64,000 bases of DNA, taken from NCBI RefSeq assembly GCF_016907015.1, contig NZ_JAFBBE010000009.1, positions 1 to 64,000 on the forward strand, in the 5' to 3' direction. Of this stretch, positions 1 through 10,033 are shown piece after piece. The notes beneath the pieces are model-generated. The model ran no database searches and was not told the DNA's origin. It saw only the letters and a list, made by a program, of their open reading frames with translations. The position numbers and the translations under genes were made by a program. The stretch comes from Oceanisphaera litoralis (lineage in GTDB: Bacteria > Pseudomonadota > Gammaproteobacteria > Enterobacterales > Aeromonadaceae). Every line of letters starts with the position of its first letter. Positions within the stretch are counted from its first letter, which is position 1.

Positions 1-66
1 TACCAGTTCAGTGAACAAGATCTTGCCGAGGCCTATGATGAAATGAGCAAAAATTATGCGTGTTGA
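1..66 (+). CDS. 3' end of an upstream gene (partial)
   Basis: The first frame is open from the window edge and ends with TGA at 64-66, giving a 21-residue C-terminal tail ending NYAC. Codon use is balanced, unlike the AT-rich gene that follows. It overlaps the next gene's ATG at 56 by 11 bases, as in a translationally coupled operon. Too little is visible to assign a function; by position it probably belongs to the same polysaccharide locus. The alternative is chance open frame. Confidence 0.45.
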   Translation, partial: YQFSEQDLAEAYDEMSKNYAC

Positions 67-1240
67 GTGCCAAAAATTGTGGGGATCCCTCAGGGTTAGC
101 AGAGAATACAATAAAAAAAGTGATGCGTTTTTTCTAAGATCAGTTTATTCCCAGCCAGCCAATACAACCTTTAACTACACCACTTTAATAAAAAATAACA
201 ATAGGAATATTTTTAATACTGTATATCCAGGCATAAAAACAGGTAGAGTAATAAGAGGTTTTCTAGAATATGATTTTAACGGAATAAAATACATATCCAG
301 AGTCTCGAGCTCATTCAAAAAAACAGTAATTTGCTTTTCATCTCTTCCAGTTAAAGGAGAAGAGCAAAAATATAAATTTATAAAAACAATTAGCTCTCAC
401 CCCGTGAATTTTATTTTTGCCTTAGATAAACAAGCTCCTGCCGAGTTTAACTCAGGCACCTATTACCTAGACTCAGACTCAGGAACAGAATACTTAGACA
501 ACTTACAACATCTTATAGATGAAATATTTAAAAACAACAAACAAGATAGTTTCTTGCTTGTAGGAAGTTCAAAAGCAGCCTCTGCCGCACTTATTTTCGG
601 ACTACTAAAAGGATATAAAAATTTATTAATATCCGCCCCTCAAATCAGAATAGGAGAGTATATAAAAAAGAGAGCTAAATACATTTTTAATTATTTTAAC
701 TCAAAAGGCAAGCAGCAACTTGATGATGTAATATTAAATCTAGCAAAAAAACAAAAACCTACAGATATGAATTTAACAATAACCTGTGGGATAGATGATG
801 ATTGGCACTTGCATGAACTAGAATTAATAGAAAACACTGGTTTAGAAATACAAAAAATAGTGACATTGGGTTCTCACAATGAAGGCGCCCCGCAAGATTA
901 CAATAAAATATTGAGTAGATACTTAAGCTTCTCCAATGGGTTATCTAACTTCCCAAGCACAAAAAATCTAGAATTAGAATGGGAAGTGAATTCTAGTTAT
1001 ATAGTTAGTGAAGATAAAGTATCTATAGCTTGCTTTGCTTCTAGAACAAGTACAACACCAGACGCAAGACAACTTTGGGCTTGCTATCTTTACCATGGTG
1101 ATAAAATTAATAAGGCCATGTATCAAAGAAGTAACACTTTCATTTTCAGCATCAACACCAACCAAAAATTGAAGTACCAAGTATTTTTAAAAGACAAGAT
1201 GACCAACGAAAAAACAATTAGTAAAACTTTTCACATTTAA
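56..1240 (+). CDS. XcbB/CpsF-like capsular polysaccharide biosynthesis protein (tentative)
   Basis: 394 residues. Around residues 167-195 there is a nucleophile-elbow-like motif (LLVGSSKAA) followed by SAPQIRIGEY, which resembles the XcbB/CpsF family of capsule proteins; family members look like alpha/beta-hydrolase folds and their exact reaction is not settled to my knowledge. A possible acid/His pair lies in CGIDDDWH and LGSHNEG further on. The gene is strikingly A/T-rich with AAA/TTT-biased codons, unlike everything downstream, which suggests recent acquisition. The start is uncertain: ATG 56 overlaps the previous stop and has no clear ribosome site. The first ~20 residues are encoded by less AT-rich DNA and may be a junction. 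Confidence 0.55.
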   Translation: MRVECQKLWGSLRVSREYNKKSDAFFLRSVYSQPANTTFNYTTLIKNNNRNIFNTVYPGIKTGRVIRGFLEYDFNGIKYISRVSSSFKKTVICFSSLPVKGEEQKYKFIKTISSHPVNFIFALDKQAPAEFNSGTYYLDSDSGTEYLDNLQHLIDEIFKNNKQDSFLLVGSSKAASAALIFGLLKGYKNLLISAPQIRIGEYIKKRAKYIFNYFNSKGKQQLDDVILNLAKKQKPTDMNLTITCGIDDDWHLHELELIENTGLEIQKIVTLGSHNEGAPQDYNKILSRYLSFSNGLSNFPSTKNLELEWEVNSSYIVSEDKVSIACFASRTSTTPDARQLWACYLYHGDKINKAMYQRSNTFIFSINTNQKLKYQVFLKDKMTNEKTISKTFHI

Positions 1241-1707
1241 AAATAAAAAACATACCTGATTATCTATTATCGTTATCCAATTTGAAAAGTCTCATCGGTA
1301 TCGGAGGAGTTCTTATCGCAACAAAGCAAAACCTCGGCAACATCCTCTCCAGATCAAAACGTCGGTTAAAGCGATAACAGAACTCCGCCTGATACCCAAG
1401 GGCAACGCGTCAGTCATGCTATATTACTTACTGTTCTATCAAACTGTGCTATTTTTCATCTCTGATGCGTCAGCCCTGACCAAACACCGAGGGCCGACGC
1501 TAGGGCGAGATCATGAAAAACCTTTGCGGGATAAGGCTTTCGAGAGATTATAATTTAAAAGCCAGCAGCTACTTTACACATCGGAGCGTACATTTTTTGA
1601 AGGAAAATCTTGATTAGGCAGGTTCATCCTGATAAAAAATCCCAGCTATTAATATACGCTACAGATAAAATTCGGTTAGATTTTTATATATAAGCAAGGT
1701 TGGAACT
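1241..1707. other. Intergenic scar region
   Basis: 467 bases without an intact gene. The left part holds the IS1595 remnant described separately. The centre (about 1450-1510) contains two related blocks, CTGATGCGTCAGCCCTGAC and CAACGCGTCAGTCATG, which could be remains of repeat or IS ends. The last ~150 bases are AT-rich and probably carry the promoter of the sulfotransferase gene; I do not see a convincing -35/-10 pair. Confidence 0.5.
1260..1400 (-). pseudogene. IS1595-family transposase, C-terminal remnant
   Basis: On the minus strand, an open stretch of about 45 codons ends with TAA at 1260-1262. It reads YQAEFCYRFNRRFDLERMLPR at its start and VAIRTPPIP near its end. The FxYRFNRRF...R...VAxRTPPxP pattern is characteristic of the extreme C-terminus of IS1595-type (ISXO2-like DDE) transposases. 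An in-frame TGA lies just upstream and no further transposase or clear terminal repeats are visible, so the element is almost entirely deleted. It sits between the AT-rich gene and the rest of the capsule locus and marks a mobile-element scar. Confidence 0.75.
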
Positions 1708-2562
1708 GTGAATTTCAAGAGCATTATCACTTATTCGTTCAAGCAAAAATTTTCTCCTGATTTTTTGTTCGAGGGAGAAGGCGCGTCATTTTTTTATACT
1801 TACATCCGCAAAAATGCTTCCACTTCATTCAAAAAGTTATTTCAGGAACTTTACACCGGGGTATGTCCCGGGGAACTACCGTCCATCGCTTGCATGGCGG
1901 AGCATGCCCGAGTGAAGGGGTTGACGCCGGCGGAGATTGGCCAGCGCTTCGAGACCAAGCTGTTTGTTTACCGTGATCCTATTGATCGAGTGTTCTCGGT
2001 CTACAAAAACAAGTTGATTCAGCAAGATGGTGCAGAAGACCTGCTCAAGCGGCTGGAGAAGGTGGTAGAGCGTGATCCTGGCTTGCTCACATTTGATGAA
2101 TTCGTACATGAATATGTGGTACTGCTCGAAACCGACCGCTGGGAAGAGGTCGATGGCCACCTTTATCCGCAGGTATGGCATCTGCTTCCGATTACCTACA
2201 ACAAGGTGATCCGCATGGATAATGTCTACCGGGAAATGCAGGATCTGCTACCTCCTGAACTATGCGGCCGAGTGTTCAAAGAGCCGTCCAACAGCACGAC
2301 GAAAGGCAGTGTGTCACTGCCTTGGGCAGATCCTGACTGCCCGGCCATTTACTTCCGTAATAAGTACGTACAGGGCAAGGCCCTGCCTTCGCTGAACCAG
2401 CTACTCACCCCCGCCACGGAAGCCCGTTTGCGTGAAGTCTATGCGGATGACTACCGCATGATTGAAGAAGTTGAGGGGAAAACATCAGCCTTGCTGCTGT
2501 CAGCGTCAGCTTTACCACCCGGGTTGGATTTCAGCCTACCGGAAGAGCATAACAAGGGATAA
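1708..2562 (+). CDS. Sulfotransferase family protein (PAPS-dependent, carbohydrate type)
   Basis: 284 residues, GTG start. The 5'-phosphosulfate-binding region fits YIRKNASTSFKK (residues ~31-42), where family members have a Lys/Cys-Ser/Thr-Ser-Thr loop. The 3'-phosphate-binding region fits VYRDPIDRVFSVY (residues ~88-100), the RDPxxR...S signature of sulfotransferase family 2 (chondroitin/heparan-type). The enzyme would transfer sulfate from PAPS to a hydroxyl of the polysaccharide. It is soluble, with no signal peptide. An APS kinase (20902-21948) and a PAP phosphatase (cysQ) lie in the same locus, which supports a dedicated polymer-sulfation role. The acceptor is unknown. The first ~30 codons are AT-richer than the rest. 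Confidence 0.7.
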   Translation: MNFKSIITYSFKQKFSPDFLFEGEGASFFYTYIRKNASTSFKKLFQELYTGVCPGELPSIACMAEHARVKGLTPAEIGQRFETKLFVYRDPIDRVFSVYKNKLIQQDGAEDLLKRLEKVVERDPGLLTFDEFVHEYVVLLETDRWEEVDGHLYPQVWHLLPITYNKVIRMDNVYREMQDLLPPELCGRVFKEPSNSTTKGSVSLPWADPDCPAIYFRNKYVQGKALPSLNQLLTPATEARLREVYADDYRMIEEVEGKTSALLLSASALPPGLDFSLPEEHNKG

Positions 2563-2627
2563 GTGCATTAAGCTTGTAAGCGATAGACTGGGCCTCCTTT
2601 TTTATACCTTTATTAATCGAGCACTCA

Positions 2628-3950
<1,323 letters not shown>

Positions 3951-4072
3951 CCCCTTCGGGGAGCTGTAAGCCGTAAGCTGTCAGCTGTAAGAAAAACAAA
4001 TGGATTCCGGCCTTCGCCGGAATGACTACAGTGAGCACGGAATAACTTGAGTGCGCGCCGAAATGAGCCAAG
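3951..4072. repeat. Intergenic repeats: CTTCGGGG/AGCTGTAAG block and TTCCGGCCTTCGCCGGAA palindrome
   Basis: Directly after the glmM stop are CCCCTTCGGGG and GTAAGCTGTCAGCTGTAAG, which recur at 21951-21985, in part at 23430-23461, and inverted near 26092-26115. Next comes the palindrome TTCCGGCCTTCGCCGGAA at ~4015, related to copies at ~14609-14635, ~22083-22105 and ~27463-27488. The hairpins could stop transcription after glmM, but their recurrence shows they are dispersed REP-like elements. Confidence 0.7.
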
Positions 4073-4087
4073 TTGAGTGACACCCTT

Positions 4088-5263
4088 ATGACTAAGACAA
4101 ATATTACAGTGGTGGGGCTGGGTTATGTGGGGCTGGCCAATGCGGTGTTGCTGGCGCGCCACCAGTCGGTGACGGCCTTTGATATCAACCCTGAACGGGT
4201 GGCCATGCTGGCAGCGGGGCAAAGCCCGGTGCAGGATGACGACATCAGTCACTACCTGGCCACAGAGCCGCTTAGCCTGCATGCAACCACTTGCTCGCAA
4301 CAGGCGTTTTCCGAAGCCGATTATATTGTGGTGGCCACCCCTACCGACTACGATCCGCTCACCAATTTTTTTGATACCAGCTCGGTAGAAGCGGTGGTTG
4401 AGCAGGCACTGGCCATTAACCCGGAGGCGGTGTTTATTATCAAGTCTACGGTGCCGGTGGGCTTTACTGTCGGTTTGCGCCAGCGGCTGGGGCATGAGCA
4501 CATTGTGTTTTCGCCGGAGTTTTTGCGCGAGGGCAAGGCCCTGCACGACAACCTGTATCCGTCCCGCATTGTGGTGGGTGGTCATGGTCACCACGCCCGG
4601 CAGTTTGCCGCCTTGCTTCAGCAGGGCGCCCTGGCCGAGCAGGTGCCCACCTTGCTGGTAAACAGCAACGAGGCCGAGGCCATCAAGCTGTTTGCCAACA
4701 CCTACCTGGCCATGCGGGTGGCCTATTTTAACGAGCTGGATACCTTTGCCGAAAGCCATGGCCTGGATGCCCGGCAAATTATTGAAGGGGTGGGTCACGA
4801 TCCGCGCATTGGCATGCACTACAACAACCCTTCCTTTGGCTATGGCGGCTATTGCCTGCCCAAAGATACCAAACAGCTGCTGGCCAACTATGAGAATGTA
4901 CCCAACAACCTGATCCAGGCCATTGTGGATACCAACCGCACCCGTAAAGATTACATTGCCGGGCGGGTGCTGGCGCACCGGCCCGGGGTGGTGGGCATTT
5001 ATCGGCTGGTGATGAAGCAAGGATCCGACAACTTTCGCCATAGCGCCATGCTGGGTGTGCTGCGCCGGCTAAAACAACAGGGCGTATCTGTCGTTATTTA
5101 TGAGCCCACCCTTGAACAAACCGAATTTCAGGGTTGCCTGTTGGTTAATAGCCTTGAAGCATTCAAGCAGCAAGCCGATGTTATTCTCACCAACCGACGG
5201 CATGCCGATTTACAAGATGTGGCCAACAAGGTATACACCCGGGATATTTTTGGCCAGGACTGA
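4088..5263 (+). CDS. ugd: UDP-glucose 6-dehydrogenase
   Basis: 391 residues from ATG 4088; an in-frame TTG at 4073 would add five residues, but the ATG gives the expected N-terminus ([16 protein letters not shown]). It oxidises UDP-glucose twice with NAD+ to UDP-glucuronate for acidic polysaccharide. Visible are the Rossmann GxGYVG motif, ATPTDYDP, the STVPVGF segment, [11 protein letters not shown], the Lys/Asn pair in [19 protein letters not shown], and the catalytic Cys in [12 protein letters not shown]. It closely parallels the 388-residue enterobacterial Ugd (short form). With galU downstream it forms the UDP-Glc to UDP-GlcA branch. Confidence 0.95.
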   Translation: MTKTNITVVGLGYVGLANAVLLARHQSVTAFDINPERVAMLAAGQSPVQDDDISHYLATEPLSLHATTCSQQAFSEADYIVVATPTDYDPLTNFFDTSSVEAVVEQALAINPEAVFIIKSTVPVGFTVGLRQRLGHEHIVFSPEFLREGKALHDNLYPSRIVVGGHGHHARQFAALLQQGALAEQVPTLLVNSNEAEAIKLFANTYLAMRVAYFNELDTFAESHGLDARQIIEGVGHDPRIGMHYNNPSFGYGGYCLPKDTKQLLANYENVPNNLIQAIVDTNRTRKDYIAGRVLAHRPGVVGIYRLVMKQGSDNFRHSAMLGVLRRLKQQGVSVVIYEPTLEQTEFQGCLLVNSLEAFKQQADVILTNRRHADLQDVANKVYTRDIFGQD

Positions 5264-5305
5264 TCAAAAAACACAAGCACAATGAATTTATTTGCAGGAG
5301 CACCC

Positions 5306-7183
5306 ATGAACTTAACCCTTGCCGCCGCGGCATTTTGCAACTGGCAACTGGCTGCCTCTGTTTTGCGGCAGTTCCCTACCAACGGCGAGCTTGCCGTAGC
5401 CGGGCTGACAAATGCCACTGCCATTATGCAGCTGGAGCAACAACTGGCCGAAGAGCAGAGTGGCGCCCTGGTACTTTATGCTCCGCTGCACCTGGCGCTG
5501 GAGCAGGCAGTTTGTGAGGGAGTAGAACCCTCTCAGGCCGTCACCCTGTGGCGGCACAATGCCGCCCAGCTGGTACGCCTTTGCAAGCAACAGCGCGGCC
5601 GGGTGCTGTTGTTCAACCTGGCCGAGGTGCTGGCCGCCCCCCAGTTGTTTAAAACCCTGTGCACCCAGCACTGGCCCAGCCTGGAAGTACACCCACAGTC
5701 GGTACCCGCCATTGCGCACATCGGGCCCGTGCTGCACCGCCTGCTGGCGCAAAACCTGCTTTCCGCCAGCCCGGAGCTGGCCGCGCTGGAACAACAGCTT
5801 ACTGCCCTGGCGCAGCCCCTGGAAAACCTGGCACCTGTACAACCCGGCCTGAGCGAGTTTAACCAGCTGGTAGCCGATATGCAGGCCGGGCAGCAGGCGC
5901 AAGTTAGTCTCAAAAAGGCAGAGCAGCAACTGCAACAGCTGCAGCAGACATTGGAGCAAGAGCAACAAGTAACTCGGCAACAGGCTGCCAGCCTGAATGC
6001 ACTACAGCAGGAAAAGACCCAGTTGCTGGAGCAACTGCATCAGGTGCAACAAGCACTGGAAGCAGGCCGGCAGGAAAAGGCCCTGCTGCAGAAGCAGTTG
6101 CATAAAGAACAACAAGCACTGAAAGCCAGTCAGCAGGAGCAGCAAAAAACACAGGCGGCTCTGCAGCAGGAACAACAAACGCTGCAAGCCAGCCGGCAGG
6201 AGCAGCAAATAGCACAAGCCGCGCTGGAGCAAGAGCAACAGGTAACTCGGCAACAGGTTGCCAAGCTGAACGAGCTGCAGCAGGAAAATGCCCTGTTGCT
6301 GGAGCAACTGCATCAGGTGCAACAAGCACTGGAAGCAGGCCTGCAGGAAAAGGCCCTGCTGCAGAAGCAGTTGCATAAAGAACAACAAGCACTGAAAGCC
6401 AGCCTGCAGGAGCAGCAAAAAGCACAGGCGGCGCTGGAGCAAGAGCAACAAGTAACTCGGCAACAGGTTGCCAAGCTGAACGAGCTGCAGCAGGAAAAGG
6501 CCCAGTTGCAGGTGCAACTGCATCAGGTGCAACAAGCCCTGGAAGCAGGCCTGCAGGAAAAGGCCCTGCTGCAGAAGCAGTTACATAAAGAACAACAAAC
6601 GCTGAAAGCCAGCCGACAGGAGCAGCAACAAGCACAGGCGGCTCTGCTACAGGAACAACAAGCCCTGAAAACCAGTCAGCAAGAGCAGCAAAAAACGCAG
6701 GCGGCGCTGCAGCAGGAAAATACCCAGCTACTGGAGCAACTGTTTACCGTGCAGCAAGAGCTGGAAAATCGCCTGCTTGCCAGCCAGCCAATGGAAGAGC
6801 CGGCAGAGGAGCCGACACTGCCACCGGCCATTGTTCAGGAACAGCCCGAATCAACCGGCACTCCCTCCCCCTTTAAAGACAGGCTGAAAAAACGCTCGGA
6901 AAAGAAAAAGCTGCAGCGCAAGGCTGCCGAGCTGGCCGCCTCTTCTTTGTTTAATGCCGAGTGGTATCTCAGTGAATATCCCGATGTGGCCACCGACAAG
7001 GCATTCTCCAGAAACCCGGCGCTGCATTATCTCAAGTGCGGGGGCTTTGAGGGACGCAACCCGGGGCCGCAATTCGACAGCCAGAGCTACCTTGATGCCA
7101 ACCCGGATGTGGCAGAAGCCGGCTTTAACCCGCTATATCATTACCTGCGCTTTGGCCAAAGCGAAAACCGGCCGCTTTATTAA
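5306..7183 (+). CDS. Long coiled-coil protein with C-terminal YLxxYPDVA repeats, capsule locus
   Basis: 625 residues from ATG 5306, which follows an AGGAG box at 5296-5300; the upstream ATG at 5282 has no such site. Residues 1-200 form a Leu/Ala-rich globular region I do not recognise. Residues ~203-495 are an uninterrupted Gln/Glu/Leu coiled coil built from internal repeats of 21, 70 and 91 residues, all multiples of seven. After a Pro-rich linker and a basic patch (KKRSEKKKLQRK), the C-terminus has two copies of a short motif: WYLSEYPDVA (~550) and SYLDANPDVAEAG (~592), each followed by HYL and a Gly-Arg. The same motif occurs twice in the next protein. No signal peptide. A scaffold for the glycosyltransferases is plausible but inferred. 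Stop and next start overlap as TAATG. Confidence 0.6.
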   Translation: MNLTLAAAAFCNWQLAASVLRQFPTNGELAVAGLTNATAIMQLEQQLAEEQSGALVLYAPLHLALEQAVCEGVEPSQAVTLWRHNAAQLVRLCKQQRGRVLLFNLAEVLAAPQLFKTLCTQHWPSLEVHPQSVPAIAHIGPVLHRLLAQNLLSASPELAALEQQLTALAQPLENLAPVQPGLSEFNQLVADMQAGQQAQVSLKKAEQQLQQLQQTLEQEQQVTRQQAASLNALQQEKTQLLEQLHQVQQALEAGRQEKALLQKQLHKEQQALKASQQEQQKTQAALQQEQQTLQASRQEQQIAQAALEQEQQVTRQQVAKLNELQQENALLLEQLHQVQQALEAGLQEKALLQKQLHKEQQALKASLQEQQKAQAALEQEQQVTRQQVAKLNELQQEKAQLQVQLHQVQQALEAGLQEKALLQKQLHKEQQTLKASRQEQQQAQAALLQEQQALKTSQQEQQKTQAALQQENTQLLEQLFTVQQELENRLLASQPMEEPAEEPTLPPAIVQEQPESTGTPSPFKDRLKKRSEKKKLQRKAAELAASSLFNAEWYLSEYPDVATDKAFSRNPALHYLKCGGFEGRNPGPQFDSQSYLDANPDVAEAGFNPLYHYLRFGQSENRPLY

Positions 7184-10029
7184 TGAGCGCGGATATTTTG
7201 ACAACCCCAATGGATGAACAGACGCTGCGCGCCTTGTTCAACCCCGAGTGGTACCTGAAGCAATATCCCGACGTGGCCGCCGCCGGCATGGATCCCTGGC
7301 GGCACTTTATTCACCATGGCATGCACGAGCACCGCCAGCCCTGCCCGGTTGCCGCGCTGGCACTGGAAGACGAACTGTGGCGCGGTCATACCCAGGTGCT
7401 GAGCAAACTGCACACTCTGGCTGCCGGAAAAGGCACAGACGCGGCCGTGGCCGCCTGGGTGCTGGCGCGCTGGCATGCCTCCCGGGGTGAACACGCCACG
7501 GCGGAGCCTTTATTGAGCGCGTATTTTGCCGAGCCGGCCGCCAGCCTGTTGGTAAACCACGCTGGCCCCTGGTTGTTGCTGTTTGGTGTGCTCTGGCAAC
7601 AAGATAAAATGCAGCAGGCCGCCGCCTGGCTGGCACAGCCGGGCTGGCCCCAAGTGCCCGATCATGCCCTGGCCCGGTTTATGCTGCCGGACCATCACAC
7701 CCTGACCACACTCAATGCGTTTTACCAAAGCCAGGGGTTATGCCCGCTGGCATTGCACCAGGCCAAAAAGCCTCTGGCGCTGGATAATCTGAGTGCGCCG
7801 GCAGTACCTGCCGCTAAAAGCTCTTGGTGGCGCCGTTCACCGCTGGTGAGTGTGATTATGCCCTGCTTTAATGCCGAAGCCACCATCACTACGGCCCTGC
7901 GCAGCCTGCTGCAGCAAAGCTGGCAAAATCTTGAGATTTTGGTAGTAGACGATGCCTCAACCGATCAATCGGCACAGGTGGTGGCGGCGCTGGCACAGCA
8001 AGACTCACGCATTAAACTGCTGCGCCACAATACCAACCAGGGTGCCTATGCGGCACGCAACACCGCACTGGCCGTGGCCCGCGGGCGCTTTATTACCACC
8101 CACGACTGCGATGACTGGTCGCACCCGCAAAAAATAGAGCGCCAGGTGGCCCTGTTGCGGCGCCACCGCCATGTGATGGCCTGCACCAGCCACTGGGTGC
8201 GCTGCACGCCAGAACTGCATATCGCAACCTGGCGGCAAGAAGCAAACTGGGTGCAGCGCAATGTGTCGTCGCTGATGTTTCGCCGCCGGGTACGGCGCAA
8301 GCTGGGATTCTGGGACCGGGTGTCTGTTAACGCCGACACCGAGTATTACTACCGCATCATTCAGGCATTTGGCCCCGCTGCCGTAGCAGAGGTGATGCCC
8401 GGTGTGCCTCTGGCCTTTGGCCGGGTGGATGCCAATTCACTCACTCAGCAAAACCACACTCACCTGCGCACCTTTTATGAAGACAACGGCCTGCGCCGGC
8501 GTTATCACCAGGCGGCGCAGGCCTGGCACCAGGGCAGCAGCCGGCTGTATATGCCGCCCGCGCCCAACCAGCGCCCCTTTGCCGCCCCCGCCCCCATGTG
8601 CCGGGGCACAACAGAAGCTCGCGCTCATAACCTGACCCTGCTGGCCAAACAAAGCGGCCTGTTCAATGCCGGCTGGTATTTGCGCCGTTATCCGGATGTG
8701 GCCAGTGCCGGCATGGATCCCTGGCAACATTACTGTCGCTTTGGTTACCGGGAAGGGCGCGATCCGGGGCCCAATTTCAGCGGCTCGGGCTACCAGTTTG
8801 CGGTGTCCAAGGCAGTGGCGGAGAACCCCCTGCTGCATCTGCTCAACGCCGACCAGGCTGTTGGTTACACGCCACCCCTGCATGCAGGGCAGTTAGCACC
8901 ACGGTCGGAATGCCCTACGCTGCTGCTGTGTGCCCATCAGGTCAGTGAACAGTGCTATGGCGCCGAGCGCAGCTTTCTGGATGTGCTGCGTGCCTGTACC
9001 GGCTTGCCCTATAACCTGGTCGTTGCCCTGCCATCGGCGCAAAACGCCGCTTATGTGCAGCAAATACGTGAACTCTGCCACCAGGTAACCATATTGCCCT
9101 ATCACTGGTGGCGGGCCGGTCGAACCACAGAAGTCGATACTGTTGACCAGTTTGCCGGCCTCATTCGGCAGTTCAATATCGCCTTGGTGTATTGCAACAC
9201 CCTCACCCTGTTTGAGCCCTTGCTGGCAGCCAAAAAAACAGCCGTGCCAAGCATTACACATGTACGTGAACTGCCGGAACATGATGCCCCCTTGTGTGAA
9301 GCCTTGCAGTGCCAACCCGAGCAAATACGACAGCATTTGCTGCAGTATTCGGACTTTTTTATCGCCAATTCGCACGTGGTAGCCAATTACCTGAACGCGG
9401 CTGATCGTGTTGATATTATTGGTAATATTATTGATATTAATGCTTTCAACCTGCCCTTTCCGGCTTGCTCTCGCTTGCAACTGGGAATGGTCAGCAGCAA
9501 CCTGCCCAAAAAAGGCCTGCACGATTTTGTCCGGCTCGCTGTTTTGCTGCAAGAGCAGGGCATAACGGTGGATTGCGTGCTGATCGGCCCCGAAAATGAA
9601 CACACTCAGGCCCTGTTCACTGAACGGGCTGCTCCCGCTAATCTGCGCTTTGCCGGTTATTTGCCTTCACCACAAGAGGCCATCGGCCAGCTGGATGTGC
9701 TGGTCAACCTGTCGCATTTTCAGGAGTCGTTTGGCCGTACCGTGCTGGAGGCCATGGCCGCCAGCCGCCCTGTGGTTTGTTATGAATGGGGGGCTCTGCC
9801 CGAGCTGGTAGAACAGGGTAAATCAGGCTTTCTTGCCCCTCTGGGCGATATTGCCCAGATTGCTGAATATGTCGCCATGCTGGTTGAAAATGAGGCTATG
9901 CGCAACTCCATGGGCCAGGCCGGCCAGAATCGGGCCTTTCAATATTACGGCCCGCACGCCATGCAGCAGGCACTGGCCGGGGTGTTGCACAAGCTTATAG
10001 GCACAGACAGAAGTAAAGAGAACATTTAA
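7183..10029 (+). CDS. Multidomain glycosyltransferase (GT2 + GT4) with YPDVA motifs
   Basis: 948 residues. A YPDVA motif (WYLKQYPDVAAAGMDPWRHF) is at ~23-42. A GT2 domain starts near 219 (LVSVIMPCFNAE) with VVDDASTD (~256) and the metal-binding DCDDW (~307). A second YPDVA motif (WYLRRYPDVASAGMDPWQHY) is at ~498-517. A GT4-type domain occupies ~590-940, with the nucleotide-sugar EX7E region ESFGRTVLE at ~848. One polypeptide could therefore add two sugars or a disaccharide repeat. The start overlaps the previous stop (TAATG). No membrane segments, so it acts in the cytoplasm. Substrates cannot be read from sequence. Confidence 0.85.
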   Translation: MSADILTTPMDEQTLRALFNPEWYLKQYPDVAAAGMDPWRHFIHHGMHEHRQPCPVAALALEDELWRGHTQVLSKLHTLAAGKGTDAAVAAWVLARWHASRGEHATAEPLLSAYFAEPAASLLVNHAGPWLLLFGVLWQQDKMQQAAAWLAQPGWPQVPDHALARFMLPDHHTLTTLNAFYQSQGLCPLALHQAKKPLALDNLSAPAVPAAKSSWWRRSPLVSVIMPCFNAEATITTALRSLLQQSWQNLEILVVDDASTDQSAQVVAALAQQDSRIKLLRHNTNQGAYAARNTALAVARGRFITTHDCDDWSHPQKIERQVALLRRHRHVMACTSHWVRCTPELHIATWRQEANWVQRNVSSLMFRRRVRRKLGFWDRVSVNADTEYYYRIIQAFGPAAVAEVMPGVPLAFGRVDANSLTQQNHTHLRTFYEDNGLRRRYHQAAQAWHQGSSRLYMPPAPNQRPFAAPAPMCRGTTEARAHNLTLLAKQSGLFNAGWYLRRYPDVASAGMDPWQHYCRFGYREGRDPGPNFSGSGYQFAVSKAVAENPLLHLLNADQAVGYTPPLHAGQLAPRSECPTLLLCAHQVSEQCYGAERSFLDVLRACTGLPYNLVVALPSAQNAAYVQQIRELCHQVTILPYHWWRAGRTTEVDTVDQFAGLIRQFNIALVYCNTLTLFEPLLAAKKTAVPSITHVRELPEHDAPLCEALQCQPEQIRQHLLQYSDFFIANSHVVANYLNAADRVDIIGNIIDINAFNLPFPACSRLQLGMVSSNLPKKGLHDFVRLAVLLQEQGITVDCVLIGPENEHTQALFTERAAPANLRFAGYLPSPQEAIGQLDVLVNLSHFQESFGRTVLEAMAASRPVVCYEWGALPELVEQGKSGFLAPLGDIAQIAEYVAMLVENEAMRNSMGQAGQNRAFQYYGPHAMQQALAGVLHKLIGTDRSKENI

Positions 10030-10033
10030 ACTC

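Noticed and set aside
5910-6635. Hydrophobic minus-strand open frames over the coiled-coil gene
   Set aside because: Complement of the CAG/CTG-rich heptad repeats; apparent membrane-like repeats are a codon artefact.
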